DNA of 64,000 nucleotides from SAR92 clade bacterium (GTDB lineage Bacteria; Pseudomonadota; Gammaproteobacteria; Pseudomonadales; Porticoccaceae): assembly GCA_004211905.1 (NCBI GenBank), contig SHBP01000001.1, positions 186,001 to 250,000 on the forward strand, in the 5' to 3' direction. The notes under the pieces were generated by a model. The model ran no database searches. It was not told the origin of the DNA and saw nothing but the letters and a program-made list of their open reading frames with translations. Positions 19,425 through 27,773 of this stretch are shown in pieces; position 1 is the stretch's first letter; the number at the start of each line of letters is the position of its first letter. The position numbers and the translations under genes are program-made.

Positions 19425-20651
19425 ATGAATTTTAATGACACTGAGCAACAAGCCGAATTCAGAGCCAGATGCAGTGCTTGGTTGAAAGATAATGCTCAAC
19501 CTAAAACTAGTGCTCGGAATGACAAACGATATGGTAAAACTGACCAAAAAGAGTTTCTAAAATCTGCGCTGGAATGGCAAAAGAAGAAATTTGATGCCGG
19601 CTGGGCTATGTTGCACTGGCCTAAAATTTATGGAGGTTTAGAGGCCTCACCCATAGAAAGAATTATTTGGGGACAAGAAGAAGCCAAATTTGATGTGCCG
19701 TGGGGCGTCTATGAAATCGGTCTAGGTATGGCCGGCCCGGTGATGATGCAGTACGCAACTGAAGAGCAAAAACAACGATATCTCCCACCTATGGCCGCTG
19801 GCGAAGAAATCTGGTGCCAATTATTTTCCGAACCCTCTGCGGGATCAGATGTGGCCGGTTTGCGTAGCCGAGCGGTGCAGGATGGCAGTGATTGGATCAT
19901 TAATGGTCAGAAAGTCTGGACATCTGGAGCACATTTCTGTGATTACGGTATTATTGTTGTCCGCCATGATCCCGATGTTGATAAACACGCAGGAATGACC
20001 TTTTTCTTTATTGATATGAAATCTCCCGGTATTGATATTAAACCCATCAAGCAAATCACCGGAGGCTCTTCTTTTAATGAAGTCTATTTTAATGACGTAC
20101 GCATCCCCGATAGCCAGCGACTTGGTGCTGTTGGTGATGGTTGGAGAGTAGCTATAACAACACTAATGAACGAACGATTAGCAGTGGGAGATGCTAACGG
20201 TGCTGATGCCACAGAGGCATTCAAGTGGGCCCAAAAGCAAGATGACCATGGCCAACCTCTAATACAAAACCGAGCGGTACGAGAATCTATTGCTGACTGG
20301 TATTGTCAGGCTAGCGGTTTAAAAAATACTAAACTACGCACAATGTCGGCACTATCTCGAGGCGATACTCCGGGTCCTGAAGCATCAATTACCAAGGTTG
20401 TGAGTGCAAACAAATTGCAGGCCGTTGGTAACTTTGGTATCGACTCTCTTGACATGGCTGGCATGCTAAAAACCGACGATACTGATGTACATAGTTTCCA
20501 TGATGCATGGTTAGGGGCTCCTGGCCTTAGAATCGCGGGGGGCACCGATGAAATTCTAAAAAACATTATTGCCGAACGTGTTTTAGGGTTACCCCAGGAT
20601 CCTCGAGCTGACAAAGGTGTGGCTTTTAAAGACATACCCTCTGGAAAATAA
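19425..20651 (+). CDS. Acyl-CoA dehydrogenase family protein (larger partner)
   Basis: A 408-residue flavoprotein from the ATG at 19425, chosen because AAGGAG sits just ahead of it; an earlier in-frame start at 19404 would overlap the upstream gene. It has the family's middle-domain signature WCQLFSEPSAGSDVAG, the segment WTSGAHFCDYGIIVVR and the C-terminal GGTDEILKNIIAERVLGLP. It lies 10 bases after the smaller dehydrogenase and probably forms one enzyme with it. The substrate cannot be deduced; bulky or branched acyl-CoA is typical of such pairs. Confidence 0.92.
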   Translation: MNFNDTEQQAEFRARCSAWLKDNAQPKTSARNDKRYGKTDQKEFLKSALEWQKKKFDAGWAMLHWPKIYGGLEASPIERIIWGQEEAKFDVPWGVYEIGLGMAGPVMMQYATEEQKQRYLPPMAAGEEIWCQLFSEPSAGSDVAGLRSRAVQDGSDWIINGQKVWTSGAHFCDYGIIVVRHDPDVDKHAGMTFFFIDMKSPGIDIKPIKQITGGSSFNEVYFNDVRIPDSQRLGAVGDGWRVAITTLMNERLAVGDANGADATEAFKWAQKQDDHGQPLIQNRAVRESIADWYCQASGLKNTKLRTMSALSRGDTPGPEASITKVVSANKLQAVGNFGIDSLDMAGMLKTDDTDVHSFHDAWLGAPGLRIAGGTDEILKNIIAERVLGLPQDPRADKGVAFKDIPSGK

Positions 20652-20737
20652 AAGAAGAACTGGGGTGATTAGCGATAGTTCCATGGGTTCAGTCAAATTT
20701 AACGGAGAGCCCAATCAGAGCTAATTCGTGTCGTCCC

Positions 20738-22231
20738 TCACTCAGGTCGCATATGAGGAAACAGTAGCACGTCTCTGATTGATGGTGAGTCGGTCAACAA
20801 CATAACCAATCGATCAATACCTATTCCCTCGCCAGCAGTTGGGGGCATACCATGCTCGAGAGCACGAATATAGTCAGCATCAAAATGCATAGCCTCAACA
20901 TCACCTGCATCTTTCTCGGCAACTTGTTGCTTAAAGCGTGCCTCTTGATCCTCTGGGTCATTTAGTTCAGAAAAACCATTGGCAATCTCTCTACCGCCGA
21001 CAAAAAATTCAAATCGATCAGTCACAAAGGAGTCTTCATCATTGCGCCGAGCTAAAGGAGAAACTTCAGCGGGGTACATGGTGATGAACGTTGGTTGCTC
21101 CAAAAGATGTTCAACGGTTTTTTCAAATATTTCGATCTGAACTTTTCCCAAACCCCAGATATCTTTAAGAGGAATATGCAAAGAGCTCGCAATTTTACGA
21201 GCTTCAACTTCATCACTCAGTTGATCTGCAGTAATAGAAGGGTTGTATTGAAGAATCGAATCAAACACCGATAGTCGGGTAAAAGGCTGTGCAAAATCAT
21301 AATGAGTTTCATTTTGAATTTCACCATCAGTATCTTTCACTGTATTTACAACTTTGGTAGATCCTAACACCTCAGTGGTCAATTTCCGCAGCATATCCTC
21401 AGTTAGATCCATCAAATCATTAAAGTCAGCATAGGCCTGATAGAACTCAAGCATCGTAAATTCAGGATTATGGCGCGTTGAAAGGCCCTCGTTTCTGAAA
21501 TTACGGTTTATCTCATAAACACGCTCAAAACCACCAACCACAAGCCGTTTGAGATAGAGTTCAGGCGCAATTCGCAGATACATATCAATATCTAAAGCAT
21601 TATGGTGGGTCACAAATGGACGCGCAACTGCGCCACCCGGTATCACTTGGAGCATTGGGGTTTCAACTTCAAGGTAGTCTGCGTCATTCAGGTAGCGCCG
21701 AATAAAGTCCACCACCTTTGAACGTATGCGGAATGTATTGCGAACATCTGGATTAACAATCAAGTCAACATAACGCTGCCGATAGCGCATCTCTTGATCA
21801 GCAAGACCGTGAAATTTATCGGGCAAGGGCCTTAAAGCTTTAGTCAGTAATAGATATTCGTCCATCTGCACATACAAATCACCCTTACCTGACTTATGCA
21901 ATGCTCCAGTAATACCGACGATATCACCTAAGTCTAAAGACTTTGCAAACGGTCGAGCCTCCTTGGTCACATACAATTGAATACGATCAGAACTGTCCTG
22001 AACCACAATGAAAGCACCCCGGTTACGAATAACTCTACCCGCAACACTAACCACTTTCCCTAGAGTTTCTAATTGCTCTTTAGACTGATCGCCAAACTCA
22101 GTCTGTAACTGGGCGGCTTTATGGGCTGGCTGAAACTGATTTGGGAACGTTGCTCCATCTTGAGTGCGAAGCACATCCAACTTGGCACGTCGTTCAGCAA
22201 TAAGTTTGTTTTCATCCTGTTGATCAGTCAT
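20738..22231 (-). CDS. lysS: Lysyl-tRNA synthetase, class II
   Basis: Charges tRNA-Lys with lysine. The 497-residue protein has an N-terminal OB-fold anticodon-binding domain ([17 protein letters not shown]), then class II motifs: motif 1 around [10 protein letters not shown], motif 2 around [23 protein letters not shown] and motif 3 [13 protein letters not shown] near the C-terminus. It lies 26 bases downstream of prfB on the same strand, the conserved prfB-lysS pair of gammaproteobacteria. Confidence 0.98.
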   Translation of the reverse strand: MTDQQDENKLIAERRAKLDVLRTQDGATFPNQFQPAHKAAQLQTEFGDQSKEQLETLGKVVSVAGRVIRNRGAFIVVQDSSDRIQLYVTKEARPFAKSLDLGDIVGITGALHKSGKGDLYVQMDEYLLLTKALRPLPDKFHGLADQEMRYRQRYVDLIVNPDVRNTFRIRSKVVDFIRRYLNDADYLEVETPMLQVIPGGAVARPFVTHHNALDIDMYLRIAPELYLKRLVVGGFERVYEINRNFRNEGLSTRHNPEFTMLEFYQAYADFNDLMDLTEDMLRKLTTEVLGSTKVVNTVKDTDGEIQNETHYDFAQPFTRLSVFDSILQYNPSITADQLSDEVEARKIASSLHIPLKDIWGLGKVQIEIFEKTVEHLLEQPTFITMYPAEVSPLARRNDEDSFVTDRFEFFVGGREIANGFSELNDPEDQEARFKQQVAEKDAGDVEAMHFDADYIRALEHGMPPTAGEGIGIDRLVMLLTDSPSIRDVLLFPHMRPE

Positions 22232-22257
22232 GTTTACTCTATTTGTTATGTTAGTTT

Positions 22258-23353
22258 TTAAAGCCCCGCTTTCAGCGAAGCAACTATAAATTGGTCTAAC
22301 TTGCCATCTAAAACCGCTTGAGTATTGCGTGTTTCAATATTTGTGCGCAGATCTTTGATTCGAGCATCGTCCAAAACATAAGAGCGAATCTGGCTGCCCC
22401 AACCAATATCAGACTTAGTATCTTCTGTAGCCTGCGCCGCCTCCTGCCGTTTACTTACCTCTAATTCGTAAAGCCTAGCTCGCAACATTTGCCAGCATTT
22501 ATCGCGATTCTGATGCTGGGATCGTTGACTCTGACTTTGCACCACTATACCACTGGGGCCATGGGTGAGTCTCACTGCGGAATCAGTTTTATTAATGTGC
22601 TGACCGCCCGCTCCAGAAGCACGATAAGTATCAGTGCGAACGTCAGAGGGGTCAATTTCAATTTCAATATTGTCATCAATTTCTGGGGAAATAAATACCG
22701 CTGCAAAAGACGTATGACGACGATTCCCTGAGTCGAAAGGTGACTTTCGAACCAATCGATGAACACCAATCTCTGTTCGCAGCCAACCAAAGGCATATTC
22801 CCCTGAAACCTCTACTGTTGCACTCTTAATGCCAGCTACCTCCCCAGCAGAACACTCGACTAACTCGGCTTTAAAGCCCTTATCATCTGCCCAACGTAAA
22901 TACATTCGCAACAACATCTCGGCCCAATCTTGAGCCTCAGTACCACCAGAACCAGACTGAATTTCCAAGAAAGCATTATTTGTATCCATCGGGCCAGAGA
23001 ACATGCGGCGGAACTCTAGTTTAGCTAATTTAGCTTCAAGATCAGACATCTCCGATTCCACATCACACACAGTATCTGAGTCATCTTCTTCAACCGCCAT
23101 ATCCAGCAATTCGCGAGCATCGGCAACACCCGTATCAAGATCTTCGATTGTTTTTACTACGACTTCTAGAGAGGAACGCTCGCGACCCAATTCCTGAGCT
23201 ATCTCAGGCTTATTCCACACATCTGGTTCTCCCAGCTCTAGCTCGACCTCTGCAAGTCGCTCTTTGCGATTATCATAGTCAAAGATACCCCCTGAGCACA
23301 TTAGTGCGTGTCTGGAGATCCTCTAGGGCTGTATATAATGGGCTAACTTCCAT
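22258..23353 (-). CDS. prfB: Peptide chain release factor 2, made by programmed +1 frameshift
   Basis: RF2 terminates translation at UGA and UAA. The true start is the ATG at 23353. Twenty-four codons ending LRGYL are followed by an in-frame TGA (23281-23279); reading resumes one base later with GAC TAT GAT, giving a 364-residue product. The site AGGGGGTATCTTTGAC, with an internal Shine-Dalgarno-like AGGGGG, is the well-known autoregulatory recoding signal. Downstream are the SPF stop-codon-recognition tripeptide ([11 protein letters not shown]) and the catalytic GGQ ([12 protein letters not shown]). A reading from the ATG at 23301 in the second frame is an artefact of the shift. Confidence 0.97.
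23273..23292 (-). promoter_or_regulatory. prfB +1 programmed frameshift site
   Basis: The minus-strand order is AGG GGG TAT CTT TGA C. The Shine-Dalgarno-like AGGGGG upstream, the slippery CTT codon and the TGA with a following C are all in place. When RF2 is scarce the ribosome pauses at UGA and slips +1 from CUU to UUU, completing RF2. The arrangement matches the E. coli prfB site base for base across the core. Confidence 0.95.
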
Positions 23354-23509
23354 GATTTTCGTGACTACCTTTTGCGTGTCAGTCGTGAGATTTAAGAGCG
23401 CATTTTACCCTACCTAAGACAGCACACCAAGGGAAACTAATATAGTTGATTAACCGCGTTCAGTAGCGCACCATACTCGCCACAAAATTATTCTAAAAAG
23501 GGGCTCAAT

Positions 23510-24601
23510 ATGCGTAAAAAGGTGCTGTTATTCACTGTCATTCTGTCTACTTACCTATTACTTTGGCCAGTACCTATTGATCCAGTCAGTTGGGAAGCAC
23601 CTATAGATAAAGGCTTTGTGGGTGATTTTGAGCAAAACACCCGCCTGGAGGCCATTGAGATTATCAATCTGCCTGATACTCATGGGCCTGAGGGTTTGGC
23701 ATTAAAGGGTAATGAGATATACGCTGCGACTCGAGAAGGTTGGATTATTCGTTATAACGAAGATACTGGTGAGCAAATTAAGTGGGTCAATACCGAGGGT
23801 AGCCCTCTGGGACTAGTGTTCGATAAAGAAAATAATCTTCTCATTGCCGATGCCTATAAGGGTCTGTTGAAGGTAACTCCAGCGGGAGAACTGTCAGTAT
23901 TAACTCGCTCTGTGAACGGTACTGATATTGATTATGCAGATGACCTAGATGTAACCGCTGATGGTAAGATTTATTTTAGCGACGCGTCGACGAAATTTGG
24001 TGCCCATATGGGAGGTACCTATGCTGCTAGCTTGCTAGACACTATGGAACATGGTGGACACGGGCGCCTGCTTGTATATGACCCAAGTGATGAATCAACA
24101 AAAATGCTAATGGATGGCCTCAATTTTGCTAATGGCGTGGCTGCTGACGCCAATAGCGAGTTCATTTTGATTAACGAAACAGGTGGTTATCGCATCCACA
24201 AGTATTGGTTAAAAGGACCTAAAACTGGTCAGTCCGACATATTAATTGATAATTTACCTGGCTTCCCTGACAACATAGTACGCGGTCGTGATGGTCGTTT
24301 TTGGGTGGGCTTAGTGTCACCACGAAGTAAGGCTCTTGATGATCTCTCATCTTCACCGATGTTGCGAAAAGTGGTTCAGCGACTTCCTGCATTTATGCGG
24401 CCTCAGGCAGTTCCCTACAGTCATGTTTTTGCCATATCTGGTGAAGGGGAAGTTTTGATTTCACTGCAAGATCCTGACGGTGTACACCACACAAATACAG
24501 GTGCACTTGAGACAGATGATTGGCTGTACATTAGTAGTCTTCATGCAGATGATCTGGCCAGAATAAGCTGGAGCAATGTAGCTATGGAACAAGTTAATTA
24601 A
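23510..24601 (+). CDS. SMP-30/strictosidine-synthase-like beta-propeller protein
   Basis: A 363-residue protein with an N-terminal hydrophobic anchor or signal (about 3-20) and a six-bladed beta-propeller of the SMP-30/gluconolactonase/strictosidine synthase-like group. Recognisable blades contain HGPEGLALKGNEIYAATREG, SPLGLVFDKENNLLIADAYKG, DDLDVTADGKIYFSDAS and NGVAADANSEFILINETGGYRI. Relatives include lactonases and arylesterases, so a periplasmic hydrolase is plausible but not shown. AAGGGG precedes the start. It ends 4 bases before selO. Confidence 0.82.
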   Translation: MRKKVLLFTVILSTYLLLWPVPIDPVSWEAPIDKGFVGDFEQNTRLEAIEIINLPDTHGPEGLALKGNEIYAATREGWIIRYNEDTGEQIKWVNTEGSPLGLVFDKENNLLIADAYKGLLKVTPAGELSVLTRSVNGTDIDYADDLDVTADGKIYFSDASTKFGAHMGGTYAASLLDTMEHGGHGRLLVYDPSDESTKMLMDGLNFANGVAADANSEFILINETGGYRIHKYWLKGPKTGQSDILIDNLPGFPDNIVRGRDGRFWVGLVSPRSKALDDLSSSPMLRKVVQRLPAFMRPQAVPYSHVFAISGEGEVLISLQDPDGVHHTNTGALETDDWLYISSLHADDLARISWSNVAMEQVN

Positions 24602-24605
24602 AAGT

Positions 24606-26096
24606 ATGAATGAAACACATTTTACGTTTACAAAGAGGCTTAAAAACACGTTTTTAGAGGTTTTTAAAGATACTGGTGATCTACATTTCGTAGCCGTAAA
24701 GTCTCAACCGCTAACGAACCCTGTTTTTGTGAGTATCAATAATCTATTGTGTGAAAAGTTGGGGTTGGATGCTGGAGTCATATCTAGCGAAGTCATGCTG
24801 AATCTCATGGCGGGCGATTTGTCTGAGGTAAATCTGCAGCCTATTTCTTTGGTGTATTCAGGACACCAATTTGGGGTTTGGGCCGGTCAATTAGGCGATG
24901 GCCGAGCCATGACTCTAGGAGAATTAGAGGTTACAGGTTCCACTACTGAAGAAACTCAACTATGGGACATTCAGCTTAAAGGGGCTGGCACGACCCCATA
25001 TTCTCGTTTTGCAGATGGACGAGCAGTGCTACGGTCAAGTATTCGCGAATATCTTTGCTCTGAAGCTATGCACGGACTCGGGATAGCAACCACTCGAGCC
25101 CTATGCCTTGTGAATAGTGAAACCCCTGTTTATCGTGAAGAAGTAGAAAGCGCTGCAACTCTATGTAGGGTGGCCCGCAGTCATATCCGCTTTGGATCTT
25201 TTGAGCATTTTCACTATCGCAATCAGCCTGAAGCGGTTAAAAATCTGGCTGACTATGTGATTTCCAGACATTTTCCAGATTGGATTGATGAGGATGACCG
25301 CTACGGAAATCTTATCACTCACACAGTTGGTGAGACCGCTAAAATGATAGCCCAATGGCAGGCTGTTGGGTTTTCACATGGTGTAATGAATACGGACAAT
25401 ATGTCAATTTTAGGTGACACCATTGACTATGGGCCATTTGGCTTTCTCGATAGTTACAATCCAGACTTTATTTGTAATCATACGGATACTAATGGACGAT
25501 ACTCTTTTAAAAACCAACCCTCTGTTGGATTGTGGAATCTTAATGCCCTGGCCACTTCATTATTGTCTCTGCTTCCTTCAGAACTATTGGTCGACGCATT
25601 AAAAACCTACGAGCCGACGTTTTTGCAAGTTTACCGCGGACTGATGTCAAAAAAATTGGGGTTAGAGGAGTATCGCGACAGTGATGAGATCCTGATTAAC
25701 GATCTGTTGGCCCTAATGGCAGAAAATCAAGTGGATTACACTTTGTTCTTTAGGCAACTTTGTTACCTCTCAGAGGATCAACGGGAGGTGCGGAATCTGT
25801 TCATTGACCGCGAGGCCTTTGATGTTTGGGCTAAAGTTTACCTGCAACGTTTAGAGCAGCAGGATAGCTCAGATTCTGAACGTTCAGCGGTAATGTTGCA
25901 AACAAACCCTAAATATATCCTCCGCAACTACATGGCTCAAACGGCTATTGAAAAAGCACAGCAAGGTGATTACTCAGAGGTCAATCTGTTACTTGAGATA
26001 CTGCAAAGCCCATTTGAAGAACACCCCCACGCGAATCACTATGCAGGGTTACCACCTGACTGGGCAGAGACTATCTCAGTAAGCTGTTCTTCATGA
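24606..26096 (+). CDS. selO: Protein adenylyltransferase SelO (YdiU)
   Basis: SelO is a pseudokinase-fold enzyme that transfers AMP from ATP to protein hydroxyls and is linked to redox stress. The 496-residue protein has GQLGDGRAMTLGE, the long motif beginning KGAGTTPYSRFADGRAVLR, and the metal-binding NTDNMSILGDTIDYGPFGFLD. The C-terminus is VSCSS: eukaryotic homologues place selenocysteine at the third-last position, here replaced by cysteine as in E. coli. The last 6 bases overlap the convergent permease gene. Confidence 0.95.
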   Translation: MNETHFTFTKRLKNTFLEVFKDTGDLHFVAVKSQPLTNPVFVSINNLLCEKLGLDAGVISSEVMLNLMAGDLSEVNLQPISLVYSGHQFGVWAGQLGDGRAMTLGELEVTGSTTEETQLWDIQLKGAGTTPYSRFADGRAVLRSSIREYLCSEAMHGLGIATTRALCLVNSETPVYREEVESAATLCRVARSHIRFGSFEHFHYRNQPEAVKNLADYVISRHFPDWIDEDDRYGNLITHTVGETAKMIAQWQAVGFSHGVMNTDNMSILGDTIDYGPFGFLDSYNPDFICNHTDTNGRYSFKNQPSVGLWNLNALATSLLSLLPSELLVDALKTYEPTFLQVYRGLMSKKLGLEEYRDSDEILINDLLALMAENQVDYTLFFRQLCYLSEDQREVRNLFIDREAFDVWAKVYLQRLEQQDSSDSERSAVMLQTNPKYILRNYMAQTAIEKAQQGDYSEVNLLLEILQSPFEEHPHANHYAGLPPDWAETISVSCSS

Positions 26097-26801
26097 GGCT
26101 TTTCTCACATCCTTGTGTGTCACAAGGAAGAGATAGAGAGCCGTTGCCATGCCCGCTGCACTCGTAATCATACACATAACCACAATTTGATAACGAACTG
26201 CAATCAAGGGAGATACTCCAGACAGTATCTGGCCAGTCATCATTCCAGGAAGCGAAACCAAACCCACAGCCAACAAACTATTAAATATTGGAATCAAACC
26301 AGCCTTAAATGCGTGATTACGAGCATTAACACTTTTAATACCATGCTTTATTTCCATGGCAAAGCGCTCAGCAGCAACACTCACAGTGTTCATAGCGCTG
26401 GCAAAAATCATTCCCGCCAGCGGAATCAAGGTGTTGGCTTTATACCAAGGATTAATATTAAGAACGAGATAAGTAATGAAGATTAAGGTCACCCCACCCC
26501 CAAAAGTAATAGCGATAAGCGCCCTCGCATAGTCACCTTTTGTTTTGCCTTCTCCAAGGGGCTTTAGAGCGATAGAACTTGCGATAAGTAGCATTGCGCT
26601 GAGGATACCAAGCACTAAAGCGGGTGAATCCATCGAAAAGATCCAGGTCAAAGCGTAACCAATAAGGGTCAATTGAATCAGCATTCGCGCCAACGCAACA
26701 AAACCATCGCTGACATTAAGGGACCAACGAAACATGATAACCAAGACCAAAATCACTGGAACAAAGGCAAATACAACATTAACCACTGGGATAGTATTCA
26801 A
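26091..26801 (-). CDS. FetB-like ABC transporter permease (UPF0014)
   Basis: A 236-residue membrane protein with about seven helices. The motif GLVSLPGMMTGQILSGVSPLIAVRYQI near the C-terminus is diagnostic of the FetB/UPF0014 family, in which E. coli FetA-FetB exports iron. The start is a TTG because no ATG lies near. No FetA-type ATPase gene is adjacent, which is unusual since the two are normally an operon; the partner may be elsewhere. The stop overlaps selO by 6 bases. Confidence 0.85.
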   Translation of the reverse strand: MNTIPVVNVVFAFVPVILVLVIMFRWSLNVSDGFVALARMLIQLTLIGYALTWIFSMDSPALVLGILSAMLLIASSIALKPLGEGKTKGDYARALIAITFGGGVTLIFITYLVLNINPWYKANTLIPLAGMIFASAMNTVSVAAERFAMEIKHGIKSVNARNHAFKAGLIPIFNSLLAVGLVSLPGMMTGQILSGVSPLIAVRYQIVVMCMITSAAGMATALYLFLVTHKDVRKAS

Positions 26802-26956
26802 AATTTACATTCTCTTTAATCCTGGGGGGGGTTTAATAGATCAAATACTACTATTAACCTATGCCTGTAACGAGAATTAATCAGTCATCCACTTGTTTTT
26901 GTTTGTGTATTAGTTTGAATAACGGTATTTTGTCGCAACAGTAGAGGCCTCTGAAA

Positions 26957-27119
26957 ATGAAAAAATACACGAAATTTGAAGACTTTTATCCTTACTGCTT
27001 AAGCGAGCACAATAACAAGTATACAAAGCTACTTCACTTTATTTAAATACCCTACTTACTGTTTCATTGGAGATCACTTCATGTATCTGGAATTTTTAAG
27101 GGAAAGCATAAAATTTTTC
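26957..27119 (+). pseudogene. Remnant of a DUF962 (Mpo1-like) membrane protein gene
   Basis: A 29-codon frame starting at ATG 26957, behind a GAGG, reads KKYTKFEDFYPYCLSEHNN ... LHFI and then stops. This is the start of the DUF962/Mpo1-like family (FYPxYLxEH ... LHFIGT). One base over, from 27042, the sequence continues FKYPTYCFIGDHFMYLEFL, which is the family's C-terminal segment. The roughly 45-50 residues with the membrane helices and catalytic histidines that should lie between are missing, so an internal deletion plus a +1 shift has destroyed the gene. The rest of the 364-base gap between 26802 and 27165 shows nothing else I can name. Confidence 0.8.
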
Positions 27120-27165
27120 AAGGAATACGATCAAATCGTCAACTTCATAGCTCAAAGGACATGCA

Positions 27166-27678
27166 ATGAAATTTTTATTAACTCCATTATTTTTCGCTCT
27201 AGCATTTTGCACAGCTTTTGCTAATGCTACCGACAACCATGGTATTCAACCGTCTTTGACAGCGAGCGAGCATTCAGCTGTAGGAAAGGCGTTATCACTG
27301 AGCGTCTTTAAAAGTCCCACTTGCGGCTGCTGCCAAAAATGGATTGATCATATAGAACACTCCGGGTTTAGGGCTGTAGCTCACGATACAGATAGACTAA
27401 ACCAAGTAAAAACTGAGCGTGGAATTTTGCCTCAATATCAATCCTGTCATACTAGTGTTTCGAAAGATGGTTTTGTGTTCGAAGGACATATTCCTGCCAC
27501 AATCGTAAAGCGGTTTTTAGACAATCCACCAACAGATGCTATTGGTCTTGCCGTTCCTGGTATGCCGATGGGCTCTCCAGGCATGGAGATGGGTAATATG
27601 CGAGATAACTATAACGTGCTCATACTTAGAAACGATGGTAGCTCTGATATTTATGAGCAGATAATAAGGAATAGATGA
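27166..27678 (+). CDS. DUF411 family metal-binding periplasmic protein
   Basis: The 170-residue protein has a signal peptide (about 1-21), then the DUF411 core: VFKSPTCGCCQKWIDH with Cys53, Cys55 and Cys56, the phrase LPQYQSCHTSV, and GHIPATIVKRFL. A methionine-rich loop, GMPMGSPGMEMGNM, sits near residues 127-140. Cysteines and methionines of this kind fit Cu(I) binding, and relatives sit in copper-resistance operons; copper handling is therefore likely but inferred. AAAGGAC precedes the start. No copper ATPase or oxidase is nearby. Confidence 0.87.
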   Translation: MKFLLTPLFFALAFCTAFANATDNHGIQPSLTASEHSAVGKALSLSVFKSPTCGCCQKWIDHIEHSGFRAVAHDTDRLNQVKTERGILPQYQSCHTSVSKDGFVFEGHIPATIVKRFLDNPPTDAIGLAVPGMPMGSPGMEMGNMRDNYNVLILRNDGSSDIYEQIIRNR

Positions 27679-27773
27679 ATTAAAACCTCATAGATTGATT
27701 ATAAAATACTCCAATACTATGGGTTTAAATTTGTACACTATTTTTCCCGCTCTACCTTTGCCATAATGAAACT

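Noticed and set aside
22258-23301. prfB as a simple frame beginning at ATG 23301 ([12 protein letters not shown])
   Set aside because: The first seven residues come from reading the frameshift region in the wrong phase; the family N-terminus lies in the preceding frame from 23353.
24606-26096. Selenocysteine in SelO
   Set aside because: The C-terminus reads CSS with an ordinary cysteine codon and then a normal TGA stop; no SECIS-like element or upstream in-frame TGA is needed.
27683-27730. Hairpin between the DUF411 gene and the sensor kinase (AAACC-CATAG with CTATG-GGTTT) as a terminator
   Set aside because: A 23-base loop, a bulge and no T-tract make it unconvincing.
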